Notes under the pieces: model-generated
The model's database searches: none
The model's input: the letters and a program-made list of their open reading frames with translations, nothing else
Told to the model about the DNA's origin: nothing
Shown: positions 1-9,564 of the stretch, piece by piece
How the letters are laid out: each line of letters starts with the position of its first letter
How positions within the stretch are numbered: the first letter of the stretch is position 1
Assembly: GCF_006968745.1 (NCBI RefSeq)
Contig: NZ_CP030118.1
Coordinates: 1,376,654 to 1,440,653, forward strand
From: Brasilonema sennae CENA114
Lineage (GTDB): Bacteria > Cyanobacteriota > Cyanobacteriia > Cyanobacteriales > Nostocaceae
Reading direction: 5' to 3'
DNA length: 64,000 bases
Program-made: the position numbers and the translations under genes

Positions 1-991
1 CTTCATGCTTATTAAGAGTATGAGATATCCGCGTTTTACTTGGTTTCAATTCCAGTCCAATTCCGCTTAACCACTCCGCAATAATCTGCTGACATCTTTG
101 AACAACGGTAAGGTTTTCGTGTAGGATGACAAAATCATCTGCAAATCTAATTAAGCTTATTGCCTGACGGTTAGCCGTTTTACTTCCGGGTAACGTGAGA
201 GCAAATTGTTTAATTTGATTCTCCATACCGTGGAGGGCAATATTCGCTAACAACGGCGAAATACATCCGCCTTGTGGCGCACCCTCGGATGTTCTGCTGT
301 AGGTTTTCTGCCTATTAGAATAGGCAGCAAAATCAATCACTCCCGCTCTTAACCATTCGCGAATTTGTCGGCGAATGGTGGGGAATGTGTTTAATTTTGA
401 CAGCAGAGCATTGTGGTTAATTCGGTCAAAGCAACGTGCAATATCGGCATCCAACACGTATTTAGGCTTAAACCTAATTGTGAGGAATATTGCCTCAATT
501 GCATCATGGGCGCTTCTTCCCGGTCTAAACCCAAACGAGTTCCCCTCAAAGCGGGCTTCCCATTCTGGTTCTAGCGCTATTTTGACTAACGTCTGCAAGG
601 CACGGTCGTAAATTGTAGGTATCGAGAGCGGTCTTTTTTCCCCCTCTGAATCAGGTTTGGGTATCCACACCCTTCGAGTAGGTGCAGCTTTACTCCCTAA
701 TCTCAGGGATTTTACCAAGATGAGACGTGCTTTTGGGGATAAGCTTTTCAGCCCATCCACTCCTGCCGTCTTCTTACCTCGGTTCTCTTGTGTTACCTTA
801 CGCACCGCTAAACACTTGGCTGACCAGGAATGTACCAGAGTTTTCTGGAGTTTTTTGACTGTTTTGACATCACCACGCTGCGAGGCTTTGTAGATGCGTT
901 TTTGCAACTTGAATACTTTCCTTTCTAACTTTCGCCAGGGGATAGCATTCCATTCCACCGTAGTCTTGAAACTCGTTTTAGACGTATACAT
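1..991 (-). CDS. ltrA: Group II intron reverse transcriptase/maturase, C-terminus cut by window edge
   Basis: Continuous reading frame of 330 codons from an ATG at 991 running off the left edge. It encodes an intron-encoded reverse transcriptase that would assist splicing and retrohoming. Visible in order: an N-terminal basic region, the GKKTAGVDG motif of RT-0/1, RPLSIPTIYDRALQ, FGFRPGRSAHDA (RT-2/3), the DADIARCFDRI motif with catalytic Asp, GAPQGGCISPLLANI, and FADDFVIL, the YxDD-type active site. The maturase (X) and any endonuclease domain would lie outside the window. No stop or frameshift is seen in the visible part. It is a different sequence from the RT at 15694 but the same family. 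Confidence 0.93.
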   Translation of the reverse strand, partial: MYTSKTSFKTTVEWNAIPWRKLERKVFKLQKRIYKASQRGDVKTVKKLQKTLVHSWSAKCLAVRKVTQENRGKKTAGVDGLKSLSPKARLILVKSLRLGSKAAPTRRVWIPKPDSEGEKRPLSIPTIYDRALQTLVKIALEPEWEARFEGNSFGFRPGRSAHDAIEAIFLTIRFKPKYVLDADIARCFDRINHNALLSKLNTFPTIRRQIREWLRAGVIDFAAYSNRQKTYSRTSEGAPQGGCISPLLANIALHGMENQIKQFALTLPGSKTANRQAISLIRFADDFVILHENLTVVQRCQQIIAEWLSGIGLELKPSKTRISHTLNKHE

Positions 992-1586
992 TGCTACTTA
1001 TACCTCTACAATCCAAGTCACCGTGTCTCCGTCTGCATATCCCTTGCATTACCAAGGGCATTAGCTTCTGAGACAATCCTTCTCCCACATAGCTTCCGGT
1101 CGGCTACCTACTCAAGAATTCGACCAATTCTTGAGAGCATATGAGGGGTTTACTTCGTTCCCAAATTTCCGTTTGACGCTGGTTTTAGGATTCTCTCTCT
1201 TCACCGGGTTTCTTGTGAGTGCTTATTGGTCTGCCGCTAATCAGCCAATCACCAATCCTTTCCCTTTTGGGTCAAGCCTAACAGCCTTTTGGCTTGTTTT
1301 GCATTACGATGATTCAGTCGAGAGATTTGTATTCCTATCCATGACCAACTATGCTAGGCGGGATTCCACATTAGGCTAGCAGTTACCACCATGATTCCCC
1401 GCTTCACCCCAACAGATAACCATTCTGCTGAAATGGGGGACTCGCTGTCACTCCTGCACCTGGAGGGATGGAATTACACCATCACGAAAAGTTGAGTTAT
1501 CAAGGTTCAGTTGAGATTTCTCCCTTCTTTATACCTTGCCTGTCATCCCCGAGTGTTTCTACTCATTTCGACAGAACGAATCACAC
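1..1586 (-). mobile_element. Group II intron, 5' part (3' end outside window)
   Basis: On the minus strand the sequence starting at 1586 reads GTGTGATTCG, matching the GUGYG 5' consensus of group II introns and nearly identical to the start of the second intron (GTGCGATTCG at 15143). About 590 bases of structured leader follow before a reverse transcriptase ORF beginning at 991. A block around 1440-1480 (CAGGAGTGAC) also recurs in the leader of the intron at 15143, so the two are related. Domains V and VI lie beyond the left edge. The 5' boundary is inferred by alignment to the second intron. The interrupted locus was not identified. Confidence 0.85.
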
Positions 1587-2006
1587 TTGCGGCTCGCAAA
1601 CATAAACGCTCCGGCTTGCAACCAAGACAAACAGAAACTCTATGTAACGTTTTATCCCGAAAGTATCAAAATATTAAAAGCTACGGAGAATGCGAGTAAA
1701 GCTATTGATAGTGCGATACCGTCTTGATCGAACGCGGTTTATGGGGCGAAATTGAGAAAATGGTTCAAAAAAAATAACTTGGGAAATTTTCCCAAGTTTG
1801 TAGAAGCACTGGAGGTGCATAGTACATATGAAAATCCCCACCAGATGATGGTAGGGAATATTGTGTATCTTTTTTCCTTTTATTTATTAGGGCTAGCCCA
1901 AAAGAATTTATGCACCTTGCTCATGCATTTTAGGCTTTAATATTGAATCCGGGTGCATCGGAATAATTAAGTCGTAGTCAAAAGCCACCAGTAGCAGGCG
2001 ATCGCC
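1587..2006. other. 420-bp stretch without a convincing complete gene
   Basis: The plus strand at 1587-1727 can be read as a protein tail (QDKQKLYVTFYPES and so on, stop near 1725) that looks coding in composition and would be interrupted at 1586 by the antisense intron. I could not recognise it. An 11-bp inverted repeat (AACTTGGGAAA and its complement) lies at 1776-1798 next to a run of A on its left side, so it resembles a minus-strand terminator. The rest up to the CHAT gene holds nothing I can name. Confidence 0.35.
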
Positions 2007-3866
2007 TTGCTGGAACAATTACCAGGAGAATCTTTAGTAAATTACGATAAATCAAGCCAGATCATTGATATTACCAGCACTATCCTGCTTACGGAAAACC
2101 AAGACCAAATTACAAAGCAACTCGTTTTTTTAGAAAAAATCTCCGAGTACGTAGAAAATTATCGTTACTTTAATACCTACTTCACTGACACAAACAACCA
2201 AACAACCATTCCACCCACCGAACCCCTCATTCACGGACAGACTTATTCATTATTTATAAACATCAGCCCAGAACCACAAGGAATAGATAGCGAACCAACC
2301 CCATTCCCAGATACAGCTTTAGCTCAAGTATGGAATGAACAAGAAACCCTATCTCTGGATGTAGTCGTGACTTCCAAGGATTTCAACATTAATACAACTA
2401 TCAAAAAACTATCTTTACCTCGCACTGGTGCATCTGATAACGTCCAATTCACAGTCAAACCTAACAAATTTGATGGTCGTGGTTACATCCAAGTGGAATT
2501 GTTTTATCGTGGCTACCTACTTCAATGCAAGCAACTAATAATCCTGATTATACCTGTACCAGGTGCAGAAATTCCTGAATCCTTGCGTCCTCCCCAAAGT
2601 AGCCGCATGACTTTTACCACAACTGACTTACTCACTAACGAACAACTTGCACAACTCCCCGAACGAGTGTTAACTGTGGAGGTAGAACTTGATCAAAGAG
2701 ATGGCAGTATTGATTTTCGCTTTCTTGATAGAACCCAAGGTAGTAAAGAACTGGCGTTTTACGATACAACCTTGCAACCTGCTGCATTGGGGAGTGCGAT
2801 CGCCGGAATTCGCCAACAACTACACTCAACTTTAGTCGATGGATATTGGGGACAAGTCCAGGGAAGCATCGAACAACTTAACACCTGGCTTCCAAAATTA
2901 GCAGATGTCGGACGAGAACTCTATCGTCAACTTCTACCACAAAATCAAGATAGTTTATTAACAGATGACCAAGGAGAAACATTACAAGCTGCCCTCCAAC
3001 CAAATACAGTGATTCAAGTCAACCCAGTGTTAGGAAAAGTAACAATTCCTTGGGCGCTACTGTATGAGCGGAAAATAAAAACTAGCAAACAGAATCGGGT
3101 GTGTGATCGCTTTACTGAACATGACTTAGATTGTACAAATTGCCCCAATAAAAGTGACCCAAAATTTATTTGCCCTCATGCTTTCTGGGGTTATCGCTAT
3201 TCTATCGAGCAACTACCATGTTGGGCTAGCAGTAAACATAATTCTCCCGTGGCGTTAGTACGACAAATTAAAAATAATCAACAATTGCAACTGAGTTTTA
3301 ACGTCTATCGGGATTTTCAACTTTGGCAAGAACATTTACCCAAATTAGAAGCTGCTGGTTCAATAAATATACTATCTGCGGAGGAAATGTTAAAGCTAGA
3401 AAGCATTTGGGAGGAACATGGCAATGTATTAGATTTAATATACTTCTACTGCCACGGTGGTTTAGAGGAAATGCCAAAAAGACCGTATTTAGAACTCAGC
3501 GATGAGCGAATTTACAGCAATTTTCTGGAATGTTATGAGTCAACTTGGCAACATCACCCGTTAGTATTTCTTAATGGCTGTGCAACGGGAGATTATAGTC
3601 CGGAAAGCTATGTCAGCTTGATTGATGATTTTTTGAACGCGGGAGCAAGTGGAGTTGTTGGTACAGAATGTCCTGTGTCAGAACCTTTTGCTGAATACTA
3701 CGCGACAGAGGTATTTAAGCGACTGTTTGCAGGTGAAACAATGGGACAGGCGATGCTTGCAGTGCGGCGAAAATTGCTGCAACAGCAGCATAATCCTCTT
3801 GGCTTGGTTTATTCTTTATATGCTGCCCATGAGATTGCTTTAGCCTGTTCAATATCACAATTATAA
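2007..3866 (+). CDS. CHAT-domain (caspase-like) protease
   Basis: A 619-residue protein whose C-terminal third is a CHAT domain, a clan CD cysteine peptidase fold related to caspases and separase. The catalytic His is in YCHGG (about residue 483) and the catalytic Cys in NGCATG (about residue 525), followed by the conserved GASGVVGTECPV segment. A cysteine cluster at about residues 366-391 (C, C, C, C, H spacing) may bind zinc. The N-terminal half has no domain I recognise. The first possible start after an in-frame stop is TTG at 2007 without a good ribosome site, so the true start is uncertain. It is followed after 5 bases by a membrane protein gene, suggesting one operon and a shared role. 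Function is inferred; no substrate is visible. Confidence 0.85.
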   Translation: MLEQLPGESLVNYDKSSQIIDITSTILLTENQDQITKQLVFLEKISEYVENYRYFNTYFTDTNNQTTIPPTEPLIHGQTYSLFINISPEPQGIDSEPTPFPDTALAQVWNEQETLSLDVVVTSKDFNINTTIKKLSLPRTGASDNVQFTVKPNKFDGRGYIQVELFYRGYLLQCKQLIILIIPVPGAEIPESLRPPQSSRMTFTTTDLLTNEQLAQLPERVLTVEVELDQRDGSIDFRFLDRTQGSKELAFYDTTLQPAALGSAIAGIRQQLHSTLVDGYWGQVQGSIEQLNTWLPKLADVGRELYRQLLPQNQDSLLTDDQGETLQAALQPNTVIQVNPVLGKVTIPWALLYERKIKTSKQNRVCDRFTEHDLDCTNCPNKSDPKFICPHAFWGYRYSIEQLPCWASSKHNSPVALVRQIKNNQQLQLSFNVYRDFQLWQEHLPKLEAAGSINILSAEEMLKLESIWEEHGNVLDLIYFYCHGGLEEMPKRPYLELSDERIYSNFLECYESTWQHHPLVFLNGCATGDYSPESYVSLIDDFLNAGASGVVGTECPVSEPFAEYYATEVFKRLFAGETMGQAMLAVRRKLLQQQHNPLGLVYSLYAAHEIALACSISQL

Positions 3867-3871
3867 TATGT

Positions 3872-5542
3872 ATGAAACGCTGGATTTTTGCTGTTGTCTG
3901 TTTGTTGCTTATTTGTCCCACATCTGCTTTAGCCCAAACTAATATTACAGTCGATGCTAAAGATAATCCTTTACAGATAAAAGGTTGGTTGAATGAGGAA
4001 AATACCCTTGTAGGTAGCATACGTCTTTCTGCTCCAGCAAAGGTAGAACAATTCACTTTTTTAGCTTCTGACTTGAAGCGTCAAGAAGGTGATGAAATTA
4101 TTAGTCGTCAGCAAGTATCATTTCTAGGTGAAACTAAATTACAACCTGGTATACCCAAAGATTTCCAAATAAAAGTTAGTAATCCTCAATTACCAGGAAC
4201 ATATAAAGGACAAATTCAAGTACAACTTCCTGCTCAAAAACCACAAGTTATTGATATCAGCTTATTAGTAAAAGCTAGACCAAAACTAACACCTTTACGA
4301 GGAAACGAACAAGTACAGTTACAATTAACCCAATGTAGTTGGTGGTTAGATTGTGGATTAGCACGTTTATTATTTCCAACCAGTGCATTTTTAGAAAACT
4401 GGAATTTAGCTTTTGACAACACAGAAGATGCATCTGTAACAGTTACGAGTGCTGAGGTGTTTTTAAAAGGTGAACAAACAGGCTATCAGTTAACTTCTGA
4501 CCAAATCAAAATACCTAATATTCCCCAAACTTTAAAAGCCGACCAAATTGTCAAAGTCCCCTTAACTTGGGAAAAAGCCAAAATTCCCTCAGACCGCTAT
4601 ACAGGAGCCGTTTACTTAAGTTTATCAGGTGCAAGGGAACGTTTAATCATCCCAGTTAACTTGACGATGCGAATTGCACCATTAACACCATTACTGGTGT
4701 TATTTTTGGGCATTCTTTTGGGCAGATTAATTAAATATATGCAAGAAAAGGGTATTCCCCAAACTGAAGCTCTAGGTAAAGTTAAGGAATTAGAAAAGCA
4801 AGTTGCTGTGATTGACGCAGAAGACAAAAAAATTCTCATTCCGATGCTATCCAAAGCCGAGCAGTTGGTGCAGCAGATGAAATTGGAAGCAGCAACAACG
4901 CAACTAGAGAAAGTTACTGCTCGTTGGGAATGTTTACAACAGTTACGCACTATAGAACAAAAGTTAGAATCCTTCAAAACTCATCCCCAAGTTCAGGGAA
5001 ACAATGGTATTCTGCAAAAAATCAAAAACGTGCGGATGCAAATTGATTTAGAACAGGACGAGCAAGTAAAAAATTTACTGGAAGAATTACAGCAAGATGT
5101 CGCTGAGTTGCAATTTCCAACAATGATGGGACAAGATAAGACATCCATAAAGTTGTTAGAAGTGACTAAGGGGGTAAAAGATGCTGTTGCAGCTGTTGGT
5201 AGTACAGCGAAATCTAATGTGAAAAAACCTGTGGATAAATTGGTGCTGTGGTTGCAGAAATCCCTGATTTTCTTATCTGGAAGTGAGTTTCGTACTCAAG
5301 CAACATACTGGTTTGCACGACCATTGTTTTCTCTAGTGTTGTTGGTTGGTTTATCGGTGGTGGGGTTGCGATCGCTTTACATGCAAAAAGGGTCAACTTT
5401 TGGTGCTGACCCTTTTTCTGATTATTTAGGATTATTAATTTGGGGTATGAGCGCAGATGTTGCGAGTCGGAGTTTGAGTAATTTGACGGGAGGAGATGAG
5501 AAAAAACAAGAAGCCGCAACGTCAGATAGATTGAACAGTTAG
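3872..5542 (+). CDS. Membrane protein with exported Ig-like part and coiled coil, partner of CHAT protease
   Basis: A 556-residue protein with an N-terminal signal peptide ending near SALAQ (about residue 22). An exported beta-rich region of about 240 residues follows, then a transmembrane segment at about residues 268-287, a charged helical and probably coiled-coil stretch (about 290-430), and one or two hydrophobic segments near 483-505 and 515-535. The coiled-coil part would face the cytoplasm. It starts 5 bases after the CHAT gene stop and is almost certainly co-transcribed. I know no family function. An attractive but unproven idea is that it is a substrate or effector of the neighbouring protease. 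The ATG at 3872 is preceded by no strong ribosome site, which fits translational coupling. Confidence 0.8.
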   Translation: MKRWIFAVVCLLLICPTSALAQTNITVDAKDNPLQIKGWLNEENTLVGSIRLSAPAKVEQFTFLASDLKRQEGDEIISRQQVSFLGETKLQPGIPKDFQIKVSNPQLPGTYKGQIQVQLPAQKPQVIDISLLVKARPKLTPLRGNEQVQLQLTQCSWWLDCGLARLLFPTSAFLENWNLAFDNTEDASVTVTSAEVFLKGEQTGYQLTSDQIKIPNIPQTLKADQIVKVPLTWEKAKIPSDRYTGAVYLSLSGARERLIIPVNLTMRIAPLTPLLVLFLGILLGRLIKYMQEKGIPQTEALGKVKELEKQVAVIDAEDKKILIPMLSKAEQLVQQMKLEAATTQLEKVTARWECLQQLRTIEQKLESFKTHPQVQGNNGILQKIKNVRMQIDLEQDEQVKNLLEELQQDVAELQFPTMMGQDKTSIKLLEVTKGVKDAVAAVGSTAKSNVKKPVDKLVLWLQKSLIFLSGSEFRTQATYWFARPLFSLVLLVGLSVVGLRSLYMQKGSTFGADPFSDYLGLLIWGMSADVASRSLSNLTGGDEKKQEAATSDRLNS

Positions 5543-5871
5543 TCTGGAATCAAGATCAAACAAAACGTAGGGTTTCCTAGTATTCCTACTTGCATAACGT
5601 GAATCTAGACTTTCAGCCAAAGTAGCTGTCATGAACTGCAAACCACTGAACACATGAAAATATTTCTCCGTGACTCCCTGACTCCTTATTTTCAAGAATG
5701 TCTTTTCCCTAAACCCCTACACCGTTCGGCTGAGCGCTCACAGCGAAGCTCTTAGACCGCTACGTCCATCTTTAAGCTAGATGTAAGCAGCAGACACAGC
5801 ACAAGTTGCTTGTTTTCTCTCCTTATCACATCCGCGACTCTTGAAAGAGGTTGATTTTGGGTGCCTAACTT
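5543..5871. other. Intergenic, 329 bp
   Basis: No gene seen. The right part (about 5786-5871) resembles the sequence downstream of the second ferredoxin gene (about 6834-6910 plus 7019-7050), so it belongs to the duplicated ferredoxin unit. A clear terminator is not visible. Confidence 0.4.
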
Positions 5872-6310
<439 letters not shown>

Positions 6311-6462
6311 ATTCAACTCGATTAGTAATGAAATTTTGTGAGTTCTTAAATATAAGTTTTGTTTATAAAAAGGAGCCTCAACTTCCTAGATTTTTACAGC
6401 GTTTTTTAATTGATTTGACTATACCACTATCTACTCCCTGACTCTGTGGTTTCCTCCCTATC

Positions 6463-6720
6463 TCAAACGTATATCTGCATATCTAAAAATTGCTGTAAAT
6501 AATCAACCAGGAGCATACACTTCCCTGCGTCCTCCTTGCAAGCTGTTCTAAATTCAACTTGGATAGTTTTTCGCCTGAAACCTTTGGATGGCTTGGCTGA
6601 CTTTGGAAAATTAGATGTGGTTTCGCCTAATAACGGTGAATCTAGAGAGGCGGTTAAGTAATAATGGTTGACAATGCAAACACAATCTGTCTTTAGAGCT
6701 TTTGTACTTTCACTCACCAA
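6463..6720 (-). CDS. Possible small hypothetical protein
   Basis: An open frame of 85 codons between the two ferredoxin genes, starting with TTG at 6720 or GTG at 6717. No clear ribosome binding site and no family recognised. The protein is mixed hydrophilic with three Cys. It could be a chance ORF and is listed only because it is the best frame in a 700-bp gap. Confidence 0.25.
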   Translation of the reverse strand: MVSESTKALKTDCVCIVNHYYLTASLDSPLLGETTSNFPKSAKPSKGFRRKTIQVEFRTACKEDAGKCMLLVDYLQQFLDMQIYV

Positions 6721-6850
6721 GGTGACTTGCTTGTAACCCGCCCAATTACATCAGAAATTGGATATACACAAACATAGCACTGAGTCAATTACGAATACGT
6801 GACCGAGACCCTAGATTTATTGCCAAAGTAAGTATAAGCAACAGACCAGA

Positions 6851-6893
6851 CATAGTAAAGAGAAATCTTCTCTCTTTACTATGCTGCTTTTTT
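6851..6893 (+). terminator. Strong Rho-independent terminator-like hairpin
   Basis: Perfect 13-bp stem (CATAGTAAAGAGA at 6851-6863 with its complement at 6871-6883), 7-base loop, then a run of T within 6888-6893. The T-run is on the plus strand, yet the neighbouring genes on both sides are on the minus strand, so the transcript it ends is unclear. Confidence 0.65.
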
Positions 6894-6920
6894 TCTATTC
6901 CTGCTACATCGGTGACTTTT

Positions 6921-7011
6921 AGGACTTACGCACTCGCGACGAAAAATAAGGCTTTGCGGTTGCTTCCCGGAGGTCGCAATGACAGAATTGGGTTATTTTT
7001 GCGTAAGTCCT
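6921..7011. mobile_element. 91-bp MITE with 12-bp terminal repeats and 7-bp target duplication
   Basis: Ends are perfect inverted repeats AGGACTTACGCA (6921-6932) and TGCGTAAGTCCT (7000-7011). The element is flanked by direct repeats GACTTTT at 6914-6920 and 7012-7018. It encodes nothing. It lies in the 3' flank of the second ferredoxin gene. The equivalent place after the first ferredoxin gene reads straight through without the element, which supports recent insertion. It would need a transposase supplied elsewhere. Confidence 0.85.
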
Positions 7012-7050
7012 GACTTTTTGGAAAAGGTTAATTTTTAAGGTGCCTAACCT

Positions 7051-7347
<297 letters not shown>

Positions 7348-7490
7348 TTAGTTATCCTCTATGAATGCAAATGGATCGTATAAATTATCTTAAAGCAAAT
7401 ACAACGCCTTATCTTAACTGGATCAGTCGTTCATTGAAATTGCTTCACTTGTGATATTACGAGAAAAAAAAAAATAAATGTAACTGGAAA
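7348..7490 (-). promoter_or_regulatory. Conserved leader/promoter region of ferredoxin gene 2
   Basis: Counterpart of 6172-6310 with about 135 aligned bases and a conserved ACGAGAAAAA block (plus-strand sense) at its far end. Also part of the divergent intergenic region shared with bvdR. Confidence 0.5.
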
Positions 7491-7624
7491 TAGTAGTATA
7501 AAAAATTGCTACATATATCAATCTTAGGTAAGTTGATTTATGTCACGCTTTTTGAATCAAAAATATGAAAATAGGGTTATTTTCACTGTTGATGATTTTT
7601 ATTTTCAAGATACTAACAATTATA

Positions 7625-8638
7625 ATGTACGATAATTCTACTTTTTCGCAAAAACACCCCATACGAGTGGGTTTGGTTGGCACTGGATATACAGCAAAAT
7701 TACGGGCTGAAGCATTGCTGCATGATCAGCGCTCCCATTTAGTCGCTGTTGTCGGTCACACACCAGAGAAGACACAAGCTTTTGCTAGAGATTACCAAAT
7801 AATGGTCGTAAATTCTTGGCAGCAACTGGTGGAGCAAGACAACATAGATTTAGTTATGATTTGTACTGTGACTCGGGATCATGGTATAATCGCTCGGCAA
7901 GCACTTAAGAATGGTAAACACGTTGTTGTAGAGTACCCTCTTTCTTTAAACGTGGCAGAAGCTGAAGAACTCATTGCCTTGGCAAAAGCACAAAAAAAAT
8001 TCCTCCATGTTGAACATATCGAACTTTTGGGTGGATTGCATCAAGCTTTGAAACAACATCTATCACAAGTTGGTCAAGTCTTTTTTGTGCGCTACAACAC
8101 AACCAAGCCGGAACATCCTGCACCCCGCAAATGGACGTACAATCATGAGCTTTTCGGCTTTCCTTTGATTGGCGCACTTTCTCGATTGCACCGTCTTGTG
8201 GATTTGTTTGGTAAAGTTGTCTCGGTCAACTGTCATAACCGATTTTGGCAAATAGAGAAAGAGTATTACCAAAGCTGTTTCTGCGATACTCATTTGTCCT
8301 TCAACAGCGGACTGTTAGCCCACGTTGTCTATGGTAAAGGTGAAACTTTGTGGCAGGCAGAACGTAGGTTTGAAGTTCATGGTGAAGATGGCGGATTAAT
8401 TTTTGATGGCGATAAGGGAGTTTTGGTACAGCGAGGAGAAACAAAACCGATAGAAGTTGGTGCTCGTCGCGGTTTGCTTGCCAAAGATACGACAATGGTG
8501 TTAGACCATCTGATTGATGGCACTCCCTTGTACGTCACCCCAGAAGAAAGCTTGTACACCCTCAAGGTTGCAGATGCAGCAAGGCGTTCTGCCGAAATGG
8601 GGTTGACTGTCATCGTTGAGGATGAAACCCAACCATAA
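7625..8638 (+). CDS. bvdR: Biliverdin reductase
   Basis: A Gfo/Idh/MocA-fold oxidoreductase that reduces biliverdin IX-alpha to bilirubin with NAD(P)H. The sequence follows what I remember of the cyanobacterial BvdR family: VGLVGTGYTAKLRAEAL nucleotide-binding start, GKHVVVEYPLSL, KFLHVEHIELLGG, RKWTYNHELFGFPL, and SRRGL-like GARRGL near the C-terminus. About 337 residues from the ATG at 7625, close to the usual 328 or so. An upstream in-frame ATG at 7565 would add 20 hydrophobic residues and is less likely. It is consistent with the phycobilin metabolism genes elsewhere in the window. BvdR has been linked to normal phycobiliprotein levels in Synechocystis. Confidence 0.88.
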   Translation: MYDNSTFSQKHPIRVGLVGTGYTAKLRAEALLHDQRSHLVAVVGHTPEKTQAFARDYQIMVVNSWQQLVEQDNIDLVMICTVTRDHGIIARQALKNGKHVVVEYPLSLNVAEAEELIALAKAQKKFLHVEHIELLGGLHQALKQHLSQVGQVFFVRYNTTKPEHPAPRKWTYNHELFGFPLIGALSRLHRLVDLFGKVVSVNCHNRFWQIEKEYYQSCFCDTHLSFNSGLLAHVVYGKGETLWQAERRFEVHGEDGGLIFDGDKGVLVQRGETKPIEVGARRGLLAKDTTMVLDHLIDGTPLYVTPEESLYTLKVADAARRSAEMGLTVIVEDETQP

Positions 8639-8739
8639 AAGGATTAGTTGAGTTTCTGTGTTGATCAAACCAATATACAGTTATCCACACAAACACGGCA
8701 AACTATATTTATGGGAGATTCTTCTTTAGACGAAATTTG

Positions 8740-9513
8740 ATGAAAAGTGAAACAATTGTTATTCTATCTAACAGAGAACTAGATAAAATGCGTAAGGCTG
8801 GACGCTTGGCAGCCGAACTCTTACACCATCTTGAACCACTGGTGAAGCCAGGGATTAGTACTCTTGAACTGAATGACGAAGCGGAACGGTGGACACAGGC
8901 GCATGGTGCAAAAAGTGCACCTCTTGGCTACAAGGGTTTTCCTAAGTCAATTTGCACGAGTGTGAATGAAGTCATCTGTCATGGCATTCCTAATGCCAAG
9001 CAAATTCTCAAGGAAGGTGACATCATTAATATTGATGTGACGCCGCTTGTTGATGGCTATCACGGTGATACATCCAAGACATTCTTTGTTGGTACCCCTT
9101 CCCCAAAAGCCAAAAAGTTGGTAGAGGTGACAGAGGAATGCCTCAGAAGAGGTATTGCTGAAGTTAAGCCACAAGCACGTATTGGAGATATTGGTGCAGC
9201 CATTCAGGAGTATGCTGAGGCGCAAGGCTTTTCTGTGGTGCGAGACTTCGTAGGACACGGTGTCAGCAACGTTTTCCACACTGCGCCGGAAGTACCTCAT
9301 TACGGTATCCGTGGTAAGGGAAAACGTCTGCGACCTGGTATGGTTTTTACCATAGAGCCGATGATTAACGAAGGTACGTGGGAAGTTGAACATTTGGGTG
9401 ATGGTTGGACTGCTGTGACACGCGATCGCAAACTTTCCGCTCAATTTGAGCACACTCTCGCCGTAACTGAAGATGGTGTTGAAATCCTGACGTTACGGGA
9501 AAGTAGGACTTAA
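8740..9513 (+). CDS. map: Methionine aminopeptidase, type I
   Basis: A 257-residue enzyme removing the N-terminal Met from nascent proteins. All five metal ligands are visible: Asp in IDVTPL, Asp in HGDTSK, His in VGHGVS, Glu in TIEPM and Glu in QFEHT. Length and order match the bacterial type I enzyme without an N-terminal extension. The ATG at 8740 directly follows a TTG, and I prefer the ATG. Its last 30 codons and 3' flank are duplicated at 11962-12104. Confidence 0.96.
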   Translation: MKSETIVILSNRELDKMRKAGRLAAELLHHLEPLVKPGISTLELNDEAERWTQAHGAKSAPLGYKGFPKSICTSVNEVICHGIPNAKQILKEGDIINIDVTPLVDGYHGDTSKTFFVGTPSPKAKKLVEVTEECLRRGIAEVKPQARIGDIGAAIQEYAEAQGFSVVRDFVGHGVSNVFHTAPEVPHYGIRGKGKRLRPGMVFTIEPMINEGTWEVEHLGDGWTAVTRDRKLSAQFEHTLAVTEDGVEILTLRESRT

Positions 9514-9537
9514 CTATCGGTATCAAAACTATAAAAG

Positions 9538-9564
9538 GGATCTGTGTCGTTTTGCCACAGATCC
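9538..9564 (+). terminator. Hairpin after map
   Basis: Stem GGATCTGTG (9538-9546) with CACAGATCC (9556-9564), 24 bases after the map stop. No strong T-run follows, so it may be a transcript-stabilising or factor-dependent signal. The same hairpin is present in the duplicated copy at 12078-12104. Confidence 0.5.

Noticed and set aside
1131..1379. 82-codon plus-strand frame
   Set aside because: It lies in the structured leader of the left group II intron on the opposite strand.
1752..1940. 62-codon plus-strand frame before the CHAT gene
   Set aside because: Spans the inverted repeat at 1776-1798, lacks a ribosome site and has no recognisable content.
4612..4977. 121-codon minus-strand frame within the membrane protein gene
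   Set aside because: Antisense shadow of a coding region with clear domain structure.
8947..9453. 168-codon minus-strand frame inside map
   Set aside because: It lies fully antisense to a well-conserved gene with all catalytic residues and has no family features.
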